60,000 nt of DNA, taken from assembly GCF_964355755.1 (NCBI RefSeq), contig NC_092675.1, positions 317,001-377,000 on the forward strand. The letters run 5' to 3'. Position numbers and translations under genes: made by a program. Source of the stretch: Antedon mediterranea. Its lineage: Eukaryota; Echinodermata; Crinoidea; Comatulida; Antedonidae. This document shows, in pieces, positions 34,166 to 48,804 of this stretch. Positions within the stretch are counted from its first letter, which is position 1; each line of letters opens with the position of its first letter. The notes beneath the pieces were generated by a model, which did not search any database, was not told where the DNA came from, and saw only the letters and a program-made list of their open reading frames with translations.

Positions 34166-36575
34166 TTAACCTGCATTTCTCGCTAATCCTGTTTTGTCCG
34201 CCAAATTTCTTCAAATCCTGAATAAAGCATTCACAATAATAATTTAAACAAATTATATTTAATATTCAACTAAAAAGGTAGCCATACATTATGTGGTGTT
34301 TGTTAGGGTATTGCTGAACTATGCAAATATAAATAAAGTGGACACCTTATGACATAGATTTAATTTGCCATTAATCTAGTATACTACAACAATCTACTAA
34401 CCAAGGAGTAGTCACATTCCCCACAATCGTCTTGACGTTAGCAAGCATCACAGCATCCGTATCTACGTTTTGATTACTGAAAAGAAGGGTAAAAAAAAAA
34501 CATAAACTGGCCTACTACTTACTTACGCAACCTGGCCTTCTACTTACTTATGCAACCTGGCCTGCTACTTACGCACGCAACCTGGCCTGCTACTTACGCA
34601 CGCAACCTGGCCTGCTACTTACGCACGCAACCTGGCCTGCTACTTACTTAGGCAACCTGGCCTGCTACTTACTTAGGCAACCTGGCCTGCTACTTACTTA
34701 CGCAACCTGGCCTGCCACTTACTTACGCAACCTGGCCTGCCACTTACGCACGCAACCTGGCCTGCCACTTACGCACGCAACCTGGCCTGCCACTTACGCA
34801 CGCAACCTGGCCTGCCACTTACGCACGCAACCTGGCCTTCCACTTACGCACGCAACCTGGCCTGCCACTTACTTACGCAACCTGGCCTGCCACTTACGCA
34901 CGCAACCTGGCCTGCCACTTACGCACGCAACCTGGCCTGCCACTTACTTACGCAACCTGGCCTGCCACTTACTTACGCAACCTGGCCTGCCACTTACGCA
35001 CGCAACCTGGCCTGCCACTTACGCACGCAACCTGGCCTGCCACTTACGCACGCAACCTGGCCTGCCACTTACGCACGCAACCTGGCCTGCCACTTACGCA
35101 CGCAACCTGGCCTGCCACTTACGCACGCAACATGCCCTGCCACTTACGCACGCAACCTGCCCTGCCACTTACTCACGCAACCTGGCCTGCCACTTACGCA
35201 CGCAACCTGGCCTGCTACTTACGCACGCAACCTGGCTTTCCACTTACTTACGCAACCTGGCCTGCCACTTACTTACGCAACCTGGCCTGCCACTTACTTA
35301 CGCAACCTGGCCTGCTAATTACTCACGCAACCTGGCCTGCTACTTACGCACGCAACCTGGCCTGCTACTTACGCACGCAACCTGGCCTGCTACTTACTCA
35401 CGCAACCTGGCCTGCTACTTATGCACGCAACCTGGCCTGCTACTTACTTACGCAACCTGGCTTTCCACTTACTTACGCAACCTGGCCTGCCACTTACGCA
35501 CGCAACCTGGCCTGCCACTTACGCACGCAACCTGGCCTGCCACTTACTTACGCAACCTGGCCTGCCACTTACAAACGCAACCTGGCCTGCCACTTACGCA
35601 CGCAACCTGGCCTGCCACTTACGCACGCAACCTGGCCTGCCACTTACGCACGCAACCTGGCCTGCCACTTACTTACGCAACCTGGCCTGCTACTTACGCA
35701 CGCAACCTGGCCTACTACAGTACTTACGCACGCAACCTGGCCTGCTACTTACGCACGCAACCTGGCCTACTACTTAAGTACGCAACCTGGCCTACTACTT
35801 ACGTAAGCAATCTGGCCTGCTACTTACGCAACCTGGCCTACTTACGTACGCAACCTGGCCTACTACTTACGTAACCAGGCCTACTTACATATATGTTATG
35901 GCATTAATCCATGTGGTCCATCAGCCACCAGAATCTTATTTGTAGAGGACAAAAGCACACAGGTGAAAAGGTGTAGATCTTCATTCTGGGAACTGGAAAA
36001 ATATACTTCAGGGGAAGGCATAGTTCCTAACATTAACAACAGAATATTTAAACATGATACATTTTCTAAGAATTACATGAAAATGTTTTCACAACACAAA
36101 TACTACGTATTACATTGTGTATTTTAACTAATAACAGTCCCACATTAAACATTACATGAAATACACAAACCTTTTAAATGGAAATATGTGATAATATTAA
36201 AAATATAGTGACAAAATTGGTTCTTACCCTTGGTATCATGTACTTGTGGTCTCTGTGAGCATCACCCTGTTTTGACGATGTTTCACTGTCCTTACGTTTA
36301 CGCAATTTACACAATTTTATTCTCTTCTTTTATCATCAATACCTCCGCCTACTGTAAAATTCTCCTTCATGAGAAACAAAATACATATATATTTTTGTGT
36401 CTCAATGCTGTGTGTGATTAGGCTAATTTCACTACAACCATGTGTATGCAAATTTGGTGTAATGGTTTTGTAACCACCCTTTCAACTAACATTATTTTCA
36501 GTTGACTAACAATAGAACAGCAACGCCAAAAACAAACAGGTGAATTTTAAAAGAAATTTTTAAAACTACTTGCAT
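34166..36575 (-). pseudogene. Peptide gene 11 (long form, premature stop; duplicate of gene 4)
   Basis: Exons 36575-36511, 34476-34402, 34217-34166. Carries the same ATT TGA change at the start of exon 3 as gene 4, so that lesion predates the 20.6-kb duplication. Confidence 0.55.
34507..35888. repeat. Minisatellite array 11 (about 55 monomers)
   Basis: Duplicate of array 4 with one 5-bp insertion (ctactacagtactt, about 35714-35724) that breaks the 25-bp register. Confidence 0.95.
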
Positions 36576-37287
36576 CAAAAAACATGTAAATTAAATTTAA
36601 TCATGTTTTAAAATTACAAATCACAAATTATAAACTCTTGCCTATTGTACAAAAATGAAGTTTTTAGCCCCGGGACGATTCGGCACACATAAATTCATCG
36701 GCTTTGATATGCGTTTTATAAGCATAAAATAAGCTTTTTTCCCCAAACTTTATTTTCAGAGACACTATGGGGTAGTACTACTAGGGCTAAAGATACAATA
36801 AAGCAAACATTTTCTAAACATTGTCGAAAGTCATCATTTTTTAGTCATGCGAACGATGTAAACAAGTTACGCCCTTTGTTGCACGAAACAAAGTTTTCGA
36901 AGTAATAATTGAAAATAAAATTAGTTTTTTTTTAGCAATTTATTTGATATATTATATAAACATTGTCAATATTAATAAAATATGGATTGTTAAACACCTC
37001 TAAAAATGTGATAAATGTCAACAAAAATGAATATGAATTTGGTCTAAAGTTATACGTTTCGGACCACAAAGTGATCTATCTAGCTATATATGTAGCTTTC
37101 TATCATAATTTACCATAAAACGTTTATTTAAGACAAGGAATGACTTGGTTTAATGTTTTTAAAGTATTATATATATTTATTATTTTTACAAATTGTCACA
37201 AATTATAGGAAAATGGTCTTTAAATAAGAAGAAAGGAAATTCTTTAATTAAGTACAGAACTTACCAAAGGCAATCCAATACATTGCT

Positions 37288-39777
37288 TTAACCTGCATTT
37301 CTCGCTAATCCTGTTTTGTCCGCCAAATTTCTTCGTATCCTGAGTAAAGCATTCACAATAATAATTTAAAAAAATTATATTTAATATTCAACTAAAAAGG
37401 TAGCCATACATTATGTGGTGTTTGTTAGGGTATTGCTGAACCATGCAAATATAAATAAAGTGGACACCTTATGACATAGATTTAATTTGCCTTTAATCTA
37501 GTATACTAAAACAATCTACTAACCAAGGAGAAGCCACAATCGTCTTGACGTTAGCAAGCATCACAGCATCCGTATGTACGTTTTGATTACTGAAAAGAAG
37601 GGTAAAAAAAAACATAAACTGGCTTACTACTTACTTACGCAACCTGGCCTGCTACTTACGCACGCAACCTGGCCTGCTACTTACGCACGCAACCTGGCCT
37701 GCTACTTACGCACGCAACCTGGCCTTCTACTTACGCACGCAACCTGGCCTTCTACTTACTTAGGCAACCTGGCCTGCTACTTACTTACGCAACCTGGCCT
37801 GCCACTTACTTACGCAACCTGGCCTGCCACTTACGCACGCAACCTGGCCTGCTACTTACGCACGCAACCTGGCCTGCCACTTACGCACGCAACATGGCCT
37901 GCCACTTACGCACGCAACCTGGCCTTCTACTTACTTACGCAACCTGGCCTGCTACTTACTTACGCAACCTGGCCTGCTACTTACGCACGCAACCTGGCCT
38001 GCTACTTACTCACGCAACCTGGCCTGCTACTTACGCACGCAACCTGGCCTGCTACTTACGCACGCAACCTGGCCTGCTACTTACGCACGCAACCTGGCCT
38101 GCTACTTACTTACGCAACCTGGCCTTCCACTTACGCACGCAACCTGGCCTGCTACTTACGCACGCAACCTGGCCTGCCACTTACGCACGCAACCTGGCCT
38201 GCCACTTACGCACGCAACCTGGCCTGCCACTTACGCACGCAACCTGGCCTGCCACTTACGCAACCTGGCCTGGTACTTACTTACGCAACCTGGCCTGCTA
38301 CTTACGCACGCAACCTTGCATGCTACTTACGCACGCAACCTGGCATGCTACTTACGCACGCAACCTGGCATGCTACTTACGCACGCAACCTGGCCTGCTA
38401 CTTACGCACGCAACCTGGCCTGCTACTTACGCACGCAACCTGGCCTGCTACTTACGCACGCAACCTGGCCTGCTACTTACGCACGCAACTTGGCCTGCTA
38501 CTTACGCACGCAACCTGGCCTGCCACTTACGCACGCAACCTGGCCTGCCACTTACGCACGCAACCTGGCCTGCCACTTACGCACGCAACCTGGCCTGCCA
38601 CTTACGCACGCAACCTGGCCTGCCACTTACGCACGCAACCTGGCCTGCTACTTACGCACGCAACCTGGCCTGCTACTTACGTACGCAACCTGGTCTGCTA
38701 CTTACGCACGCAACCTGGCCTGCCACTTACGCACGCAACCTGGCCTGCCACTTACTTACGCAACCTGGCCTGCGACTTACGCACGCAACCTGGCCTGCCA
38801 CTTACGCACGCAACCTGGCCTGCCACTTACGCACGCAACCTGGCCTGCCACTTACTTACGCAACCTAGCCTGCCACTTACGCACGCAACCTGGCCTGCTA
38901 CTTACGCACGCAACCTGGCCTGCTACTTACGCACGCAACCTGACCTGCTACTTGCATAACCTGACCTACTACTTACGTACGCAACCTGGCCTACTACTTA
39001 CGTAAGCAATCTGGCCTGCTACTTACGCAACCTGGCCTACTTACGTACGCAACCTGGCCTACTACTTACGTAACCAGGCCTACTTACATATATGTTATGG
39101 TAGTAATCCATGTGGTCCATCAGTCACCAGAATCTTATTTGTAGAGGACAAAAGCACACAGGTGAAAAGGTGTAGATCTTCATTCTGGGAACTGGAAAAA
39201 TATACTTCAGGGGAAGGCATAGTTCCTAACATTAACAACAGAATATTCAAACATGATACATTTTCTAAGAATTACATGAAAATGTTTTCACAACACAAAT
39301 ACTACGTATTACATTTTGTATTTTAACAGTCCCACATTAAACATTACATGAAATACACAAACCTTTTAAATGGAAATATGTGATAATATTAAAAATATAG
39401 TGACAAAATTGGTTCTTACCCTTGGTATCATGTACGTGTGGTCTCTGTGAGCATCACCCTGTTCTGACGATGTTTCAATGTCCTTACGTTTACGCAATTT
39501 ACACAATTTTATTCTCTTCTTTTATCATCAATACCTCCGCCTACTGTAAAATTCTCCTACATATGAATTCATGAGAAACAAAATACATATATATTTTTGT
39601 GTCTCAATGCTGTGTGTGATTAGGCTAATTTCACTACAACCATGTGTATGCAAATTTGGTGTAATGGTTTTGTAACCAGCCTTTCAACTAACAATATTTT
39701 CAGTTGACTAACAATAGAACAGCAACGCCAAAAACAAACAGGTGAATTTTAAAAGAAATTTTTAAAACTACTTGCAT
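37288..39777 (-). CDS. Peptide gene 12 (short form, Asp27His; duplicate of gene 5)
   Basis: Exons 39777-39713, 37589-37524, 37339-37288. Same Asp27His change as gene 5; splice sites intact. Confidence 0.5.
37619..39088. repeat. Minisatellite array 12 (about 59 monomers)
   Basis: Duplicate of array 5, same length and monomer order. Confidence 0.95.
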
Positions 39778-40463
39778 CAAAAAACATGTAAATTAAATTT
39801 AGTCATGTTTTAAAATTACAAATCTCATATTATAAACTCTTGCCTATTGTACAAAAATGAAGTTTTTAGCCCCGGAACGATTCGGCACACATAAATTCAT
39901 CGGCTTTGATATGCGTTTTATAAGCATAAAATAAGCTTTTTTCCCCAAACTTTATTTTCAGAGACACTATGGGGTAGTACTACTAGGGCTAAAGATGCAA
40001 TAAAGCAAACATTTTCTAAACATTGTCGAAAGTCATGATTTTTTAGTCATGCGAACGATGTAAACAAGTTACGCCCTTTGTTGCACGAAACAAAGTTTTC
40101 GAAGTAATAATTGAAAATAAAATTAGGTTTTTTTTACCAATTTATTTGATATATTATATAAACATTGTCAATATTAATAAAATATGGATTGTTAAACACC
40201 TCTAAAAATGTAATAAATGTCAACAAAAATGAATATGATTTTGGTCTAAAGTTATACGTTTCGGACCACAAAGTGATCTATCTAGCTATCTACGTAGCTT
40301 TCTATCATAATTTACCATAAAACGTTTATTTAAGACAAGGAATGACTTGGTTTAATGTTTTTAAAGTATTATATATATTTATTATTTTTACAAATTGTCA
40401 CAAATTATAGGAAAATGGTCTTTAAATAAGAAGAAAGGAAATTCTTTAATTAAGTACAGAACT

Positions 40464-40604
40464 AGTACATCTTTCGAGACGAGTAGGGGGTTACCCCGGT
40501 GTATTAGTACATCACAGCCACTGATCACCAACTGGGCCCTCTGGGAGACCAGTCATTGACTGAAGAGGTTACCCAGTATAAATATATATTTCAATCAATC
40601 AACT
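40464..40604 (+). mobile_element. SINE/LINE-tail insertion, copy in unit 13
   Basis: Same insertion as at 19816-19956, carried by the 20.6-kb duplication. Confidence 0.65.
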
Positions 40605-40630
40605 TACCAAAGGCAATCCAATACATTGCT

Positions 40631-42796
40631 TTAACCTGCATTTCTCGCTAATCCTGTTTTGTCCGCCAAATTTCTTCGTATCCCGAGTAAAGCATTCACA
40701 ATAATAATTAAAAAAAATTATATTTAATATTCAACTAAAAAGGTAGCCATACATTATGTGGTGTTTGTTAGGGTATTGCTGAACCATGCAAATATAAATA
40801 AAGTGGACACCTTATGACATAGATTTAATTTGCCTTTAATCTAGTATACTAAAACAATCTACTAACCAAGGAGAAGCCACAATCGTCTTGACGTTAGCAA
40901 GCATCACAGCATCCGTATCTACGTTTTGATTACTGAAAAGAAGGGTAAAAAAAAAACCTAAACTGGCCTACTACTTACTTACGCAACCTGGCCTGCTACT
41001 TACGCACGCAACCTGGCCTGCTACTTACGCACGCAACCTGGCCTGCTACTTACGCACGCAACCTGGCCTTCTACTTACGCACGCAACCTGGCCTTCTACT
41101 TACTTAGGCAACCTGGCCTTCTACTTACTTACGCAACCTGGCCTGCTACTTACGCACGCAACCTGGCCTGCTACTTACTCACGCAACCTGGCCTGCTACT
41201 TACGCACGCAACCTGGCCTGCTACTTACTTACGCAACCTGGCCTTCCACTTACGCACGCAACCTGGCCTGCCACTTACGCACGCAACCTGGCCTGCCACT
41301 TACGCACGCAACCTGGCTTGCCAGTTACGCACGCAACCTGGCCTGCCACTTACGCACGCAACCTGGCCTGCCACTTACGCAACCTGGCCTGGTACTTACT
41401 TACGCAACCTGGCCTGCTACTTACTTACGCAACCTGGCCTGCTACTTACGCACGCAACCTGGCATGCTACTTACGCACGCAACCTGGCCTGCTACTTACG
41501 CACGCAACCTGGCCTGCCACTTACGCACGCAACCTGGCCTGCCACTTACGCACGCAACCTGGCTTGCTACTTACGCACGCAACCTGGCTTGCTACTTACG
41601 CACGCAACCTGGCCTGCCACTTACGCACGCAACCTGGCCTGCCACTTACGCACGCAACCTGGCCTGCCACTTACGCACGCAACCTGGCCTGCTACTTACG
41701 CACGCAACCTGGCCTGCTACTTACGTACGCAACCTGGCCTGCCACTTACGCACGCAACCTGGCCTGCCACTTACGCACGCAACCTGGCCTGCCACTTACT
41801 TACGCAACCTGGCCTGCCACTTACGCACGCAACCTGGCCTGCCACTTACGCACGCAACCTGGCCTGCCACTTACGCACGCAACCTGGCCTGCCACTTACT
41901 TACGCAACCTAGCCTGCCACTTACTTACGCAACCTGGCCTGCCACTTACGCACGCAACCTGGCCTGCTACTTACGCACGCAACCTGGCCTGCTACTTGCA
42001 TAACCTGACCTACTACTTACGTAAGCAATCTGGCCTGCTACTTACGCAACCTGGCCTACTTACGTACGCAACCTGGCCTACTACTTACGTAACCAGGCCT
42101 ACTTACATATATGTTATGGTAGTAATCCATGTGGTCCATCAGTCACCAGAATCTTATTTGTAGAGGACAAAAGCACACAGGTGAAAAGGTGTAGATCTTC
42201 ATTCTGGGAACTGGAAAAATATACTTCAGGGGAAGGCATAGTTCCTAACATTAACAACAGAATATTCAAACATGATACATTTTCTAAGAATTACATGAAA
42301 ATGTTTTCACAACACAAATACTACGTATTACATTGTGTATTTTAACAGTCCCACATTAAACATTACATGAAATACACAAACCTTTTAAATGGAAATATGT
42401 GATAATATTAAAAATATAGTGACAAAATTGGTTCTTACCCTTGGTATCATGTACGTGTGGTCTCTGTGAGCATCACCCTGTTCTGACGATGTTTCAATGT
42501 CCTTACGTTTACGCAATTTACACAATTTTATTCTCTTCTTTTATCATCAATACCTCCGCCTACTGTAAAATTCTCCTACATATGAATTCATGAGAAACAA
42601 AATACATATATATTTTTGTGTCTCAATGCTGTGTGTGATTAGGCTAATTTCACTACAACCATGTGTATGCAAATTTGGTGTAATGGTTTTGTAACCAGCC
42701 TTTCAACTAACAATATTTTCAGTTGACTAACAATAGAACAGCAACGCCAAAAACAAACAGGTGAATTTTAAAAGAAATTTTTAAAACTACTTGCAT
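40631..42796 (-). pseudogene. Peptide gene 13 (short form, acceptor lost; duplicate of gene 6)
   Basis: Exons 42796-42732, 40932-40867, 40682-40631. Exon 3 acceptor is ctcgg. Confidence 0.5.
40963..42106. repeat. Minisatellite array 13 (about 46 monomers)
   Basis: Duplicate of array 6 but 50 bp (exactly two monomers) shorter, showing that length still changes after the segmental duplication. Confidence 0.95.
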
Positions 42797-43482
42797 CAAA
42801 AAACATGTAAATTAAATTTAATCATGTTTTAAAATTACAAATCTCATATTATAAACTCTTGCCTATTGTACAAAAATGAAGTTTTTAGCCCCGGGACGAT
42901 TCGGCACACATAAATTCATCGGCTTTGATATGCGTTTTATAAGCATAAAATAAGCTTTTTTCCCCAAACTTTATTTTCAGAGACACTATGGGGTAGTACT
43001 ACTAGGGCTAAAGATGCAATAAAGCAAACATTTTCTAAACATTGTCGAAAGTCATGATTTTTTAGTCATGCGAACGATGTAAACAAGTTACGCCCTTTGT
43101 TGCACGAAACAAAGTTTTCGAAGTAATAATTGAAAATAAAATTAGGTTTTTTTTACCAATTTATTTGATATATTATATAAACATTGTCAATATTAATAAA
43201 ATATGGATTGTTAAACACCTCTAAAAATGTAATAAATGTCAACAAAAATGAATATGAATTTGGTCTAAAGTTATACGTTTCGGACCACAAAGTGATCTAT
43301 CTAGCTATCTACGTAGCTTTCTATCATAATTTACCATAAAACGTTTATTTAAGACAAGGAATGACTTGGTTTAATGTTTTTAAAGTATTATATATATTTA
43401 TTATTTTTACAAATTGTCACAAATTATAGGAAAATGGTCTTTAAATAAGAAGAAAGGAAATTCTTTAATTAAGTACAGAACT

Positions 43483-43623
43483 AGTACATCTTTCGAGACG
43501 AGTAGGGGGTTACCCCGGTGTATTAGTACATCACAGCCACTGATCACCAACTGGGCCCTCTGGGAGACCAGTCATTGACTGAAGAGGTTACCCAGTATAA
43601 ATATATATTTCAATCAATCAACT
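43483..43623 (+). mobile_element. SINE/LINE-tail insertion, copy in unit 14
   Basis: Same insertion as at 22885-23025, carried by the 20.6-kb duplication. Confidence 0.65.
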
Positions 43624-43649
43624 TACCAAAGGCAATCCAATACATTGCT

Positions 43650-45887
43650 TTAACCTGCATTTCTCGCTAATCCTGTTTTGTCCGCCAAATTTCTTCGTAT
43701 CCCGAGTAAAGCATTCACAATAATAATTAAAAAAAATTATATTTAATATTCAACTAAAAAGGTAGCCATACATTATGTGGTGTTTGTTAGGGTATTGCTG
43801 AACCATGCAAATATAAATAAAGTGGACACCTTATGACATAGATTTAATTTGCCTTTAATCTAGTATACTAAAACAATCTACTAACCAAGGAGAAGCCACA
43901 ATCGTCTTGACGTTAGCAAGCATCACAGCATCCGTAGCTACGTTTTGATTACTGAAAAGAAGGGTAAAAAAAAAACATAAACTGGCCTACTACTTACTTA
44001 CGCAACCTGGCCTGCTACTTACGCACGCAACCTGGCCTGCTACTTACGCACGCAACCTGGCCTGCTACTTACGCACGCAACCTGGCCTGCTACTTACGCA
44101 CGCAACCTGGCCTTCTACTTACGCACGCAACCTGGCCTTCTACTTACGCACGCAACCTGGCCTTCTACTTACGCACGCAACCTGGCCTTCTACTTACTCA
44201 CGCAACCTGGCCTGCTACTTACGCACGCAACCTGGCCGGCTACTTACGCACGCAACCTGCCCTGCTACTTACGCACGCAACCTGGCCTGCTACTTACTTA
44301 CGCAACCTGGCCTTCCACTTACGCACGCAACCTGGCCTGCCACTTACGCACGCAACCTGGCCTGCCACTTACGCACGCAACCTGGCCTGCCAGTTACGCA
44401 CGCAACCTGGCCTGCCACTTACGCACGCAACCTGGCCTGCCACTTACGCAACCTGGACTGGTACTTACTTACGCAACCTGGCCTGCTACTTACTTATGCA
44501 ACCTGGCCTGCTACTTACGCACGCAACCTGGCATGCTACTTACGCACGCAACCTGGCATGCTACTTACGCACGCAACCTGGCCTGCTACTTACGCACGCA
44601 ACCTGGCCTGCCACTTACGCACGCAACCTGGCCTGCTACTTACGCACGCAACCTGGCTTGCTACTTACGCACGCAAACTGGCCTGCCACTTACGCACGCA
44701 ACCTGGCCTGCCACTTACGCACGCAACCTGGCCTGCCACTTACGCACGCAACCTGGCCTGCTACTTACGCACGCAACCTGGCCTGCTACTTATTTACGCA
44801 ACCTGGCCTGCTACTTACGTAAGCAATCTGACCTGCTACTTACGCACGCAACCTGGCCTGCCACTTACTTACGCAACCTGGCCTGCCACTTACGCACGCA
44901 ACCTGGCCTGCCACTTACGCACGCAACCTGGCCTGCCACTTACGCACGCAACCTGGCCTGCCACTTACTTACGCAACCTGGCCTGCCACTTACTTACGCA
45001 ACCTGGCCTGCTACTTACGCACGCAACCTGGCCTGCTACTTACGCACGCAACCTGGCCTGCTACTTGCATAACCTGACCTACTACTTAAGTACGCAACCT
45101 GGCCTACTACTTACGTAAGCAATCTGGCCTGCTACTTACGCAACCTGGCCTACTTACGTACGCAACCTGGCCTACTACTTACGTAACCAGGCCTACTTAC
45201 ATATATGTTATGGCATTAATCCATGTGGTCCATCAGCCACCAGAATCTTACTTGTAGAGGACAAAAGCACACAGGTGAAAAGGTGTAGATCTTCATTCTG
45301 CGAACTGGACAAATATACTTCAGGGGAAGGCATAGTTCCTAACATTAACAACAGAATATTTAAACATGATACATTTTCTAAGAATTACATGAAAATGTTT
45401 TCACAACACAAATACTACGTATTACATTGTGTATTTTAACTAATAACAGTCCCACATTAAACATTACATGAAATACACAAACCTTTTAAATGGAAATATG
45501 TGATAATATTAAAAATATAGTGACAAAATTGGTTCTTACCCTTGGTATCATGTACTTGTGGTCTCTGTGAGCATCACCCTGTTTTGACGATGTTTCACTG
45601 TCCTTACGTTTACGCAATTTACACAATTTTATTCTCTTCTTTTATCATCAATACCTCCGCCTACTGTAAAATTCTCCTTCATGAGAAACAAAATACATAT
45701 ATATTTTTGTGTCTCAATGCTGTGTGTGATTAGGCTAATTTCACTACAACCATGTGTATGCAAATTTGGTGTAATGGTTTTGTAACCACCCTTTCAACTA
45801 ACAATATTTTCAGTTGACTAACAATAGAACAGCAACGCCAAAAACAAACAGGTGAATTTTAAAAGAAATTTTTAAAACTACTTGCAT
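43650..45887 (-). pseudogene. Peptide gene 14 (short form, acceptor lost, Asp27Ala; duplicate of gene 7)
   Basis: Exons 45887-45823, 43951-43886, 43701-43650. Shares both changes of gene 7. Confidence 0.5.
43982..45200. repeat. Minisatellite array 14 (about 49 monomers)
   Basis: Duplicate of array 7; one base differs in the monomer near 44225 (gcacgcaac against gcaagcaac). Confidence 0.95.
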
Positions 45888-46599
45888 CAAAAAACATGTA
45901 AATTAAATTTAATCATGTTTTAAAATTACAAATCACAAATTATAAACTCTTGCCTATTGTACAAAAATGAAGTTTTTAGCCCCGGGACGATTCGGCACAC
46001 ATAAATTCATCGGCTTTGATATGCGTTTTATAAGCATAAAATAAGCTTTTTTCCCCAAACTTTATTTTCAGAGACACTATGGGGTAGTACTACTAGGGCT
46101 AAAGATGCAATAAAGCAAACATTTTCTAAACATTGTCGAAAGTCATGATTTTTTAGTCATGCGAACGATGTAAACAAGTTACGCCCTTTGTTGCACGAAA
46201 CAAAGTTTTCGAAGTAATAATTGAAAATAAAATTAGGTTTTTTTTACCAATTTATTTGATATATTATATAAACATTGTCAATATTAATAAAATATGGATT
46301 GTTAAACACCTCTAAAAATGTAATAAATGTCAACAAAAATGAATATGAATTTGGTCTAAAGTTATACGTTTCGGACCACAAAGTGATCTATCTAGCTATC
46401 TACGTAGCTTTCTATCATAATTTACCATAAAACGTTTATTTAAGACAAGGAATGACTTGGTTTAATGTTTTTAAAGTATTATATATATTTATTATTTTTA
46501 CAAATTGTCACAAATTATAGGAAAATGGTCTTTAGATAAGAAGTAAATAAATTCCTTAATTAAGTACAGAACTTACCAAAGACAATCCAATACATTGCT

Positions 46600-48804
46600 T
46601 TAACCTGCATTTCTCGCTAATCCTGTTTTGTCCGCCAAATTTCTTCGTATCCTGAATAAAGCATTAACAATAATAATTTAAACAAATTATATTTAATATT
46701 CAACTAAAAAGGTAGCCATACATTATGTGGTGTTTGTTAGGGTATTGCTGAACTATGCAAATATAAATAAAGTGGACACCTTATGACATAGATTTAATTT
46801 GCCATTAATCTAGTATACTAAAACAATCTACTAACCAAGGAGTAGTCACATTCCCCACAATCGTCTTGACGTTAGCAAGCATCACAGCATCCGTATCTAC
46901 GTTTTGATTACTGAAAAGAAGGGTAAAAAAAAAACATAAACTGGCCTACTACTTACTTACGCAACCTGGCCTTCTACTTACTTACGCAACCTGGCCTGCT
47001 ACTTACGCACGCAACCTGGCCTGCTACTTACGCACGCAACCTGGCCTGCTACTTACGCACGCAACCTGGCCTGCTACTTACGCACGCAACCTGGCCTGCT
47101 ACTTACTTAGGCAACCTGGCCTGCTACTTACTTACGCAACCTGGCCTGCCACTTACTTACGCAACCTGGCCTGCCACTTACTTACGCAACCTGGCCTGCC
47201 ACTTACTTACGCAACCTGGCCTGCCACTTACTTACGCAACCTGGCCTGCCACTTACGCACGCAACCTGGCCTGCCACTTACGCACGCAACCTGGCCTGCC
47301 ACTTACGCACGCAACCTGGCCTGCCACTTACGCACGCAACCTGGCCTGCCACTTACGCACGCAACCTGGCCTGCCACTTACGCACGCAACCTGGCCTGCC
47401 ACTTACGCACGCAACCTGGCCTGCCACTTACTTACGCAACCTGGCCTGCCACTTACGCACGCAACCTGGCCTGCCACTTACGCACGCAACCTGGCCTGCC
47501 ACTTACGCACGCAACCTGCCCTGCCACTTACGCACGGACCTGCCCTGCCACTTGCGCACGCAACCTGCCCTGCCACTTACTCACGCAACCTGGCCTGCCA
47601 CTTACGCACGCAACCTGGCCTGCCACTTACTTACGCAACCTGGCCTGCTACTTACTCACGCAACCTGGCCTGCTACTTACGCACGCAACCTGGCCTGCTA
47701 CTTACTCACGCAACCTGGCCTGCTACTTACGCACGCAACCTGGCCTGCTACTTACGCACGCAACCTGGCTTTCCACTTACTTACGCAACCTGGCCTGCCA
47801 CTTACGCACGCAACCTGGCCTGCCACTTACGCACGCAACCTGGCCTGCCACTTACGCACGCAACCTGGCCTGCCACTTACTTACGCAACCTGGCCTGCCA
47901 CTTACTTACGCAACCTGGCCTGCTACTTACGCACGCAACCTGGCCTGCTACTTACGCACGCAACCTGGCCTGCTACTTGCATAACCTGACCTACTACTTA
48001 AGTACGCAACCTGGCCTACTACTTACGTAAGCAATCTGGCCTGCTACTTACGCAACCTGGCCTACTTACGTACGCAACCTGGCCTACTACTTACGTAACC
48101 AGGCCTACTTACATATATGTTATGTTATGGCATTAATCCATGTGGTCCATCAGCCACCAGAATCTTATTTGTAGAGGACAAAAGCACACAGGTGAAAAGG
48201 TGTAGATCTTCATTCTGGGAACTGGACAAATATACTTCAGGGGAAGGCATAGTTCCTAACATTAACAACAGAATATTTAAACATGATACATTTTCTAAGA
48301 ATTACATGAAAATGTTTTCACAACACAAATACTACGTATTACATTGTGTATTTTAACTAATAACAGTCCCACATTAAACATTACATGAAATACACAAACC
48401 TTTTAAATGGAAATATGTGATAATATTAAAAATATAGTGACAAAATTGGTTCTTACCCTTGGTATCATGTACTTGTGGTCTCTGTGAGCATCACCCTGTT
48501 TTGACGATGTTTCACTGTCCTTACGTTTACGCAATTTACACAATTTTATTCTCTTCTTTTATCATCAATACCTCCGCCTACTGTAAAATTCTCCTTCATG
48601 AGAAACAAAATACATATATATTTTTGTGTCTCAATGCTGTGTGTGATTAGGCTAATTTCACTACAACCATGTGTATGCAAATTTGGTGTAATGGTTTTGT
48701 AACCACCCTTTCAACTAACAATATTTTCAGTTGACTAACAATAGAACAGCAACGCCAAAAACAAACAGGTGAATTTTAAAAGAAATTTTTAAAACTACTT
48801 GCAT
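46600..48804 (-). CDS. Peptide gene 15 (long form, intact; duplicate of gene 8)
   Basis: Exons 48804-48740, 46910-46836, 46651-46600. Identical prediction to gene 8. Confidence 0.55.
46941..48112. repeat. Minisatellite array 15 (about 47 monomers)
   Basis: Same length as array 8 but with some monomer types rearranged in the first half (47150-47480), consistent with conversion inside the array. Confidence 0.95.
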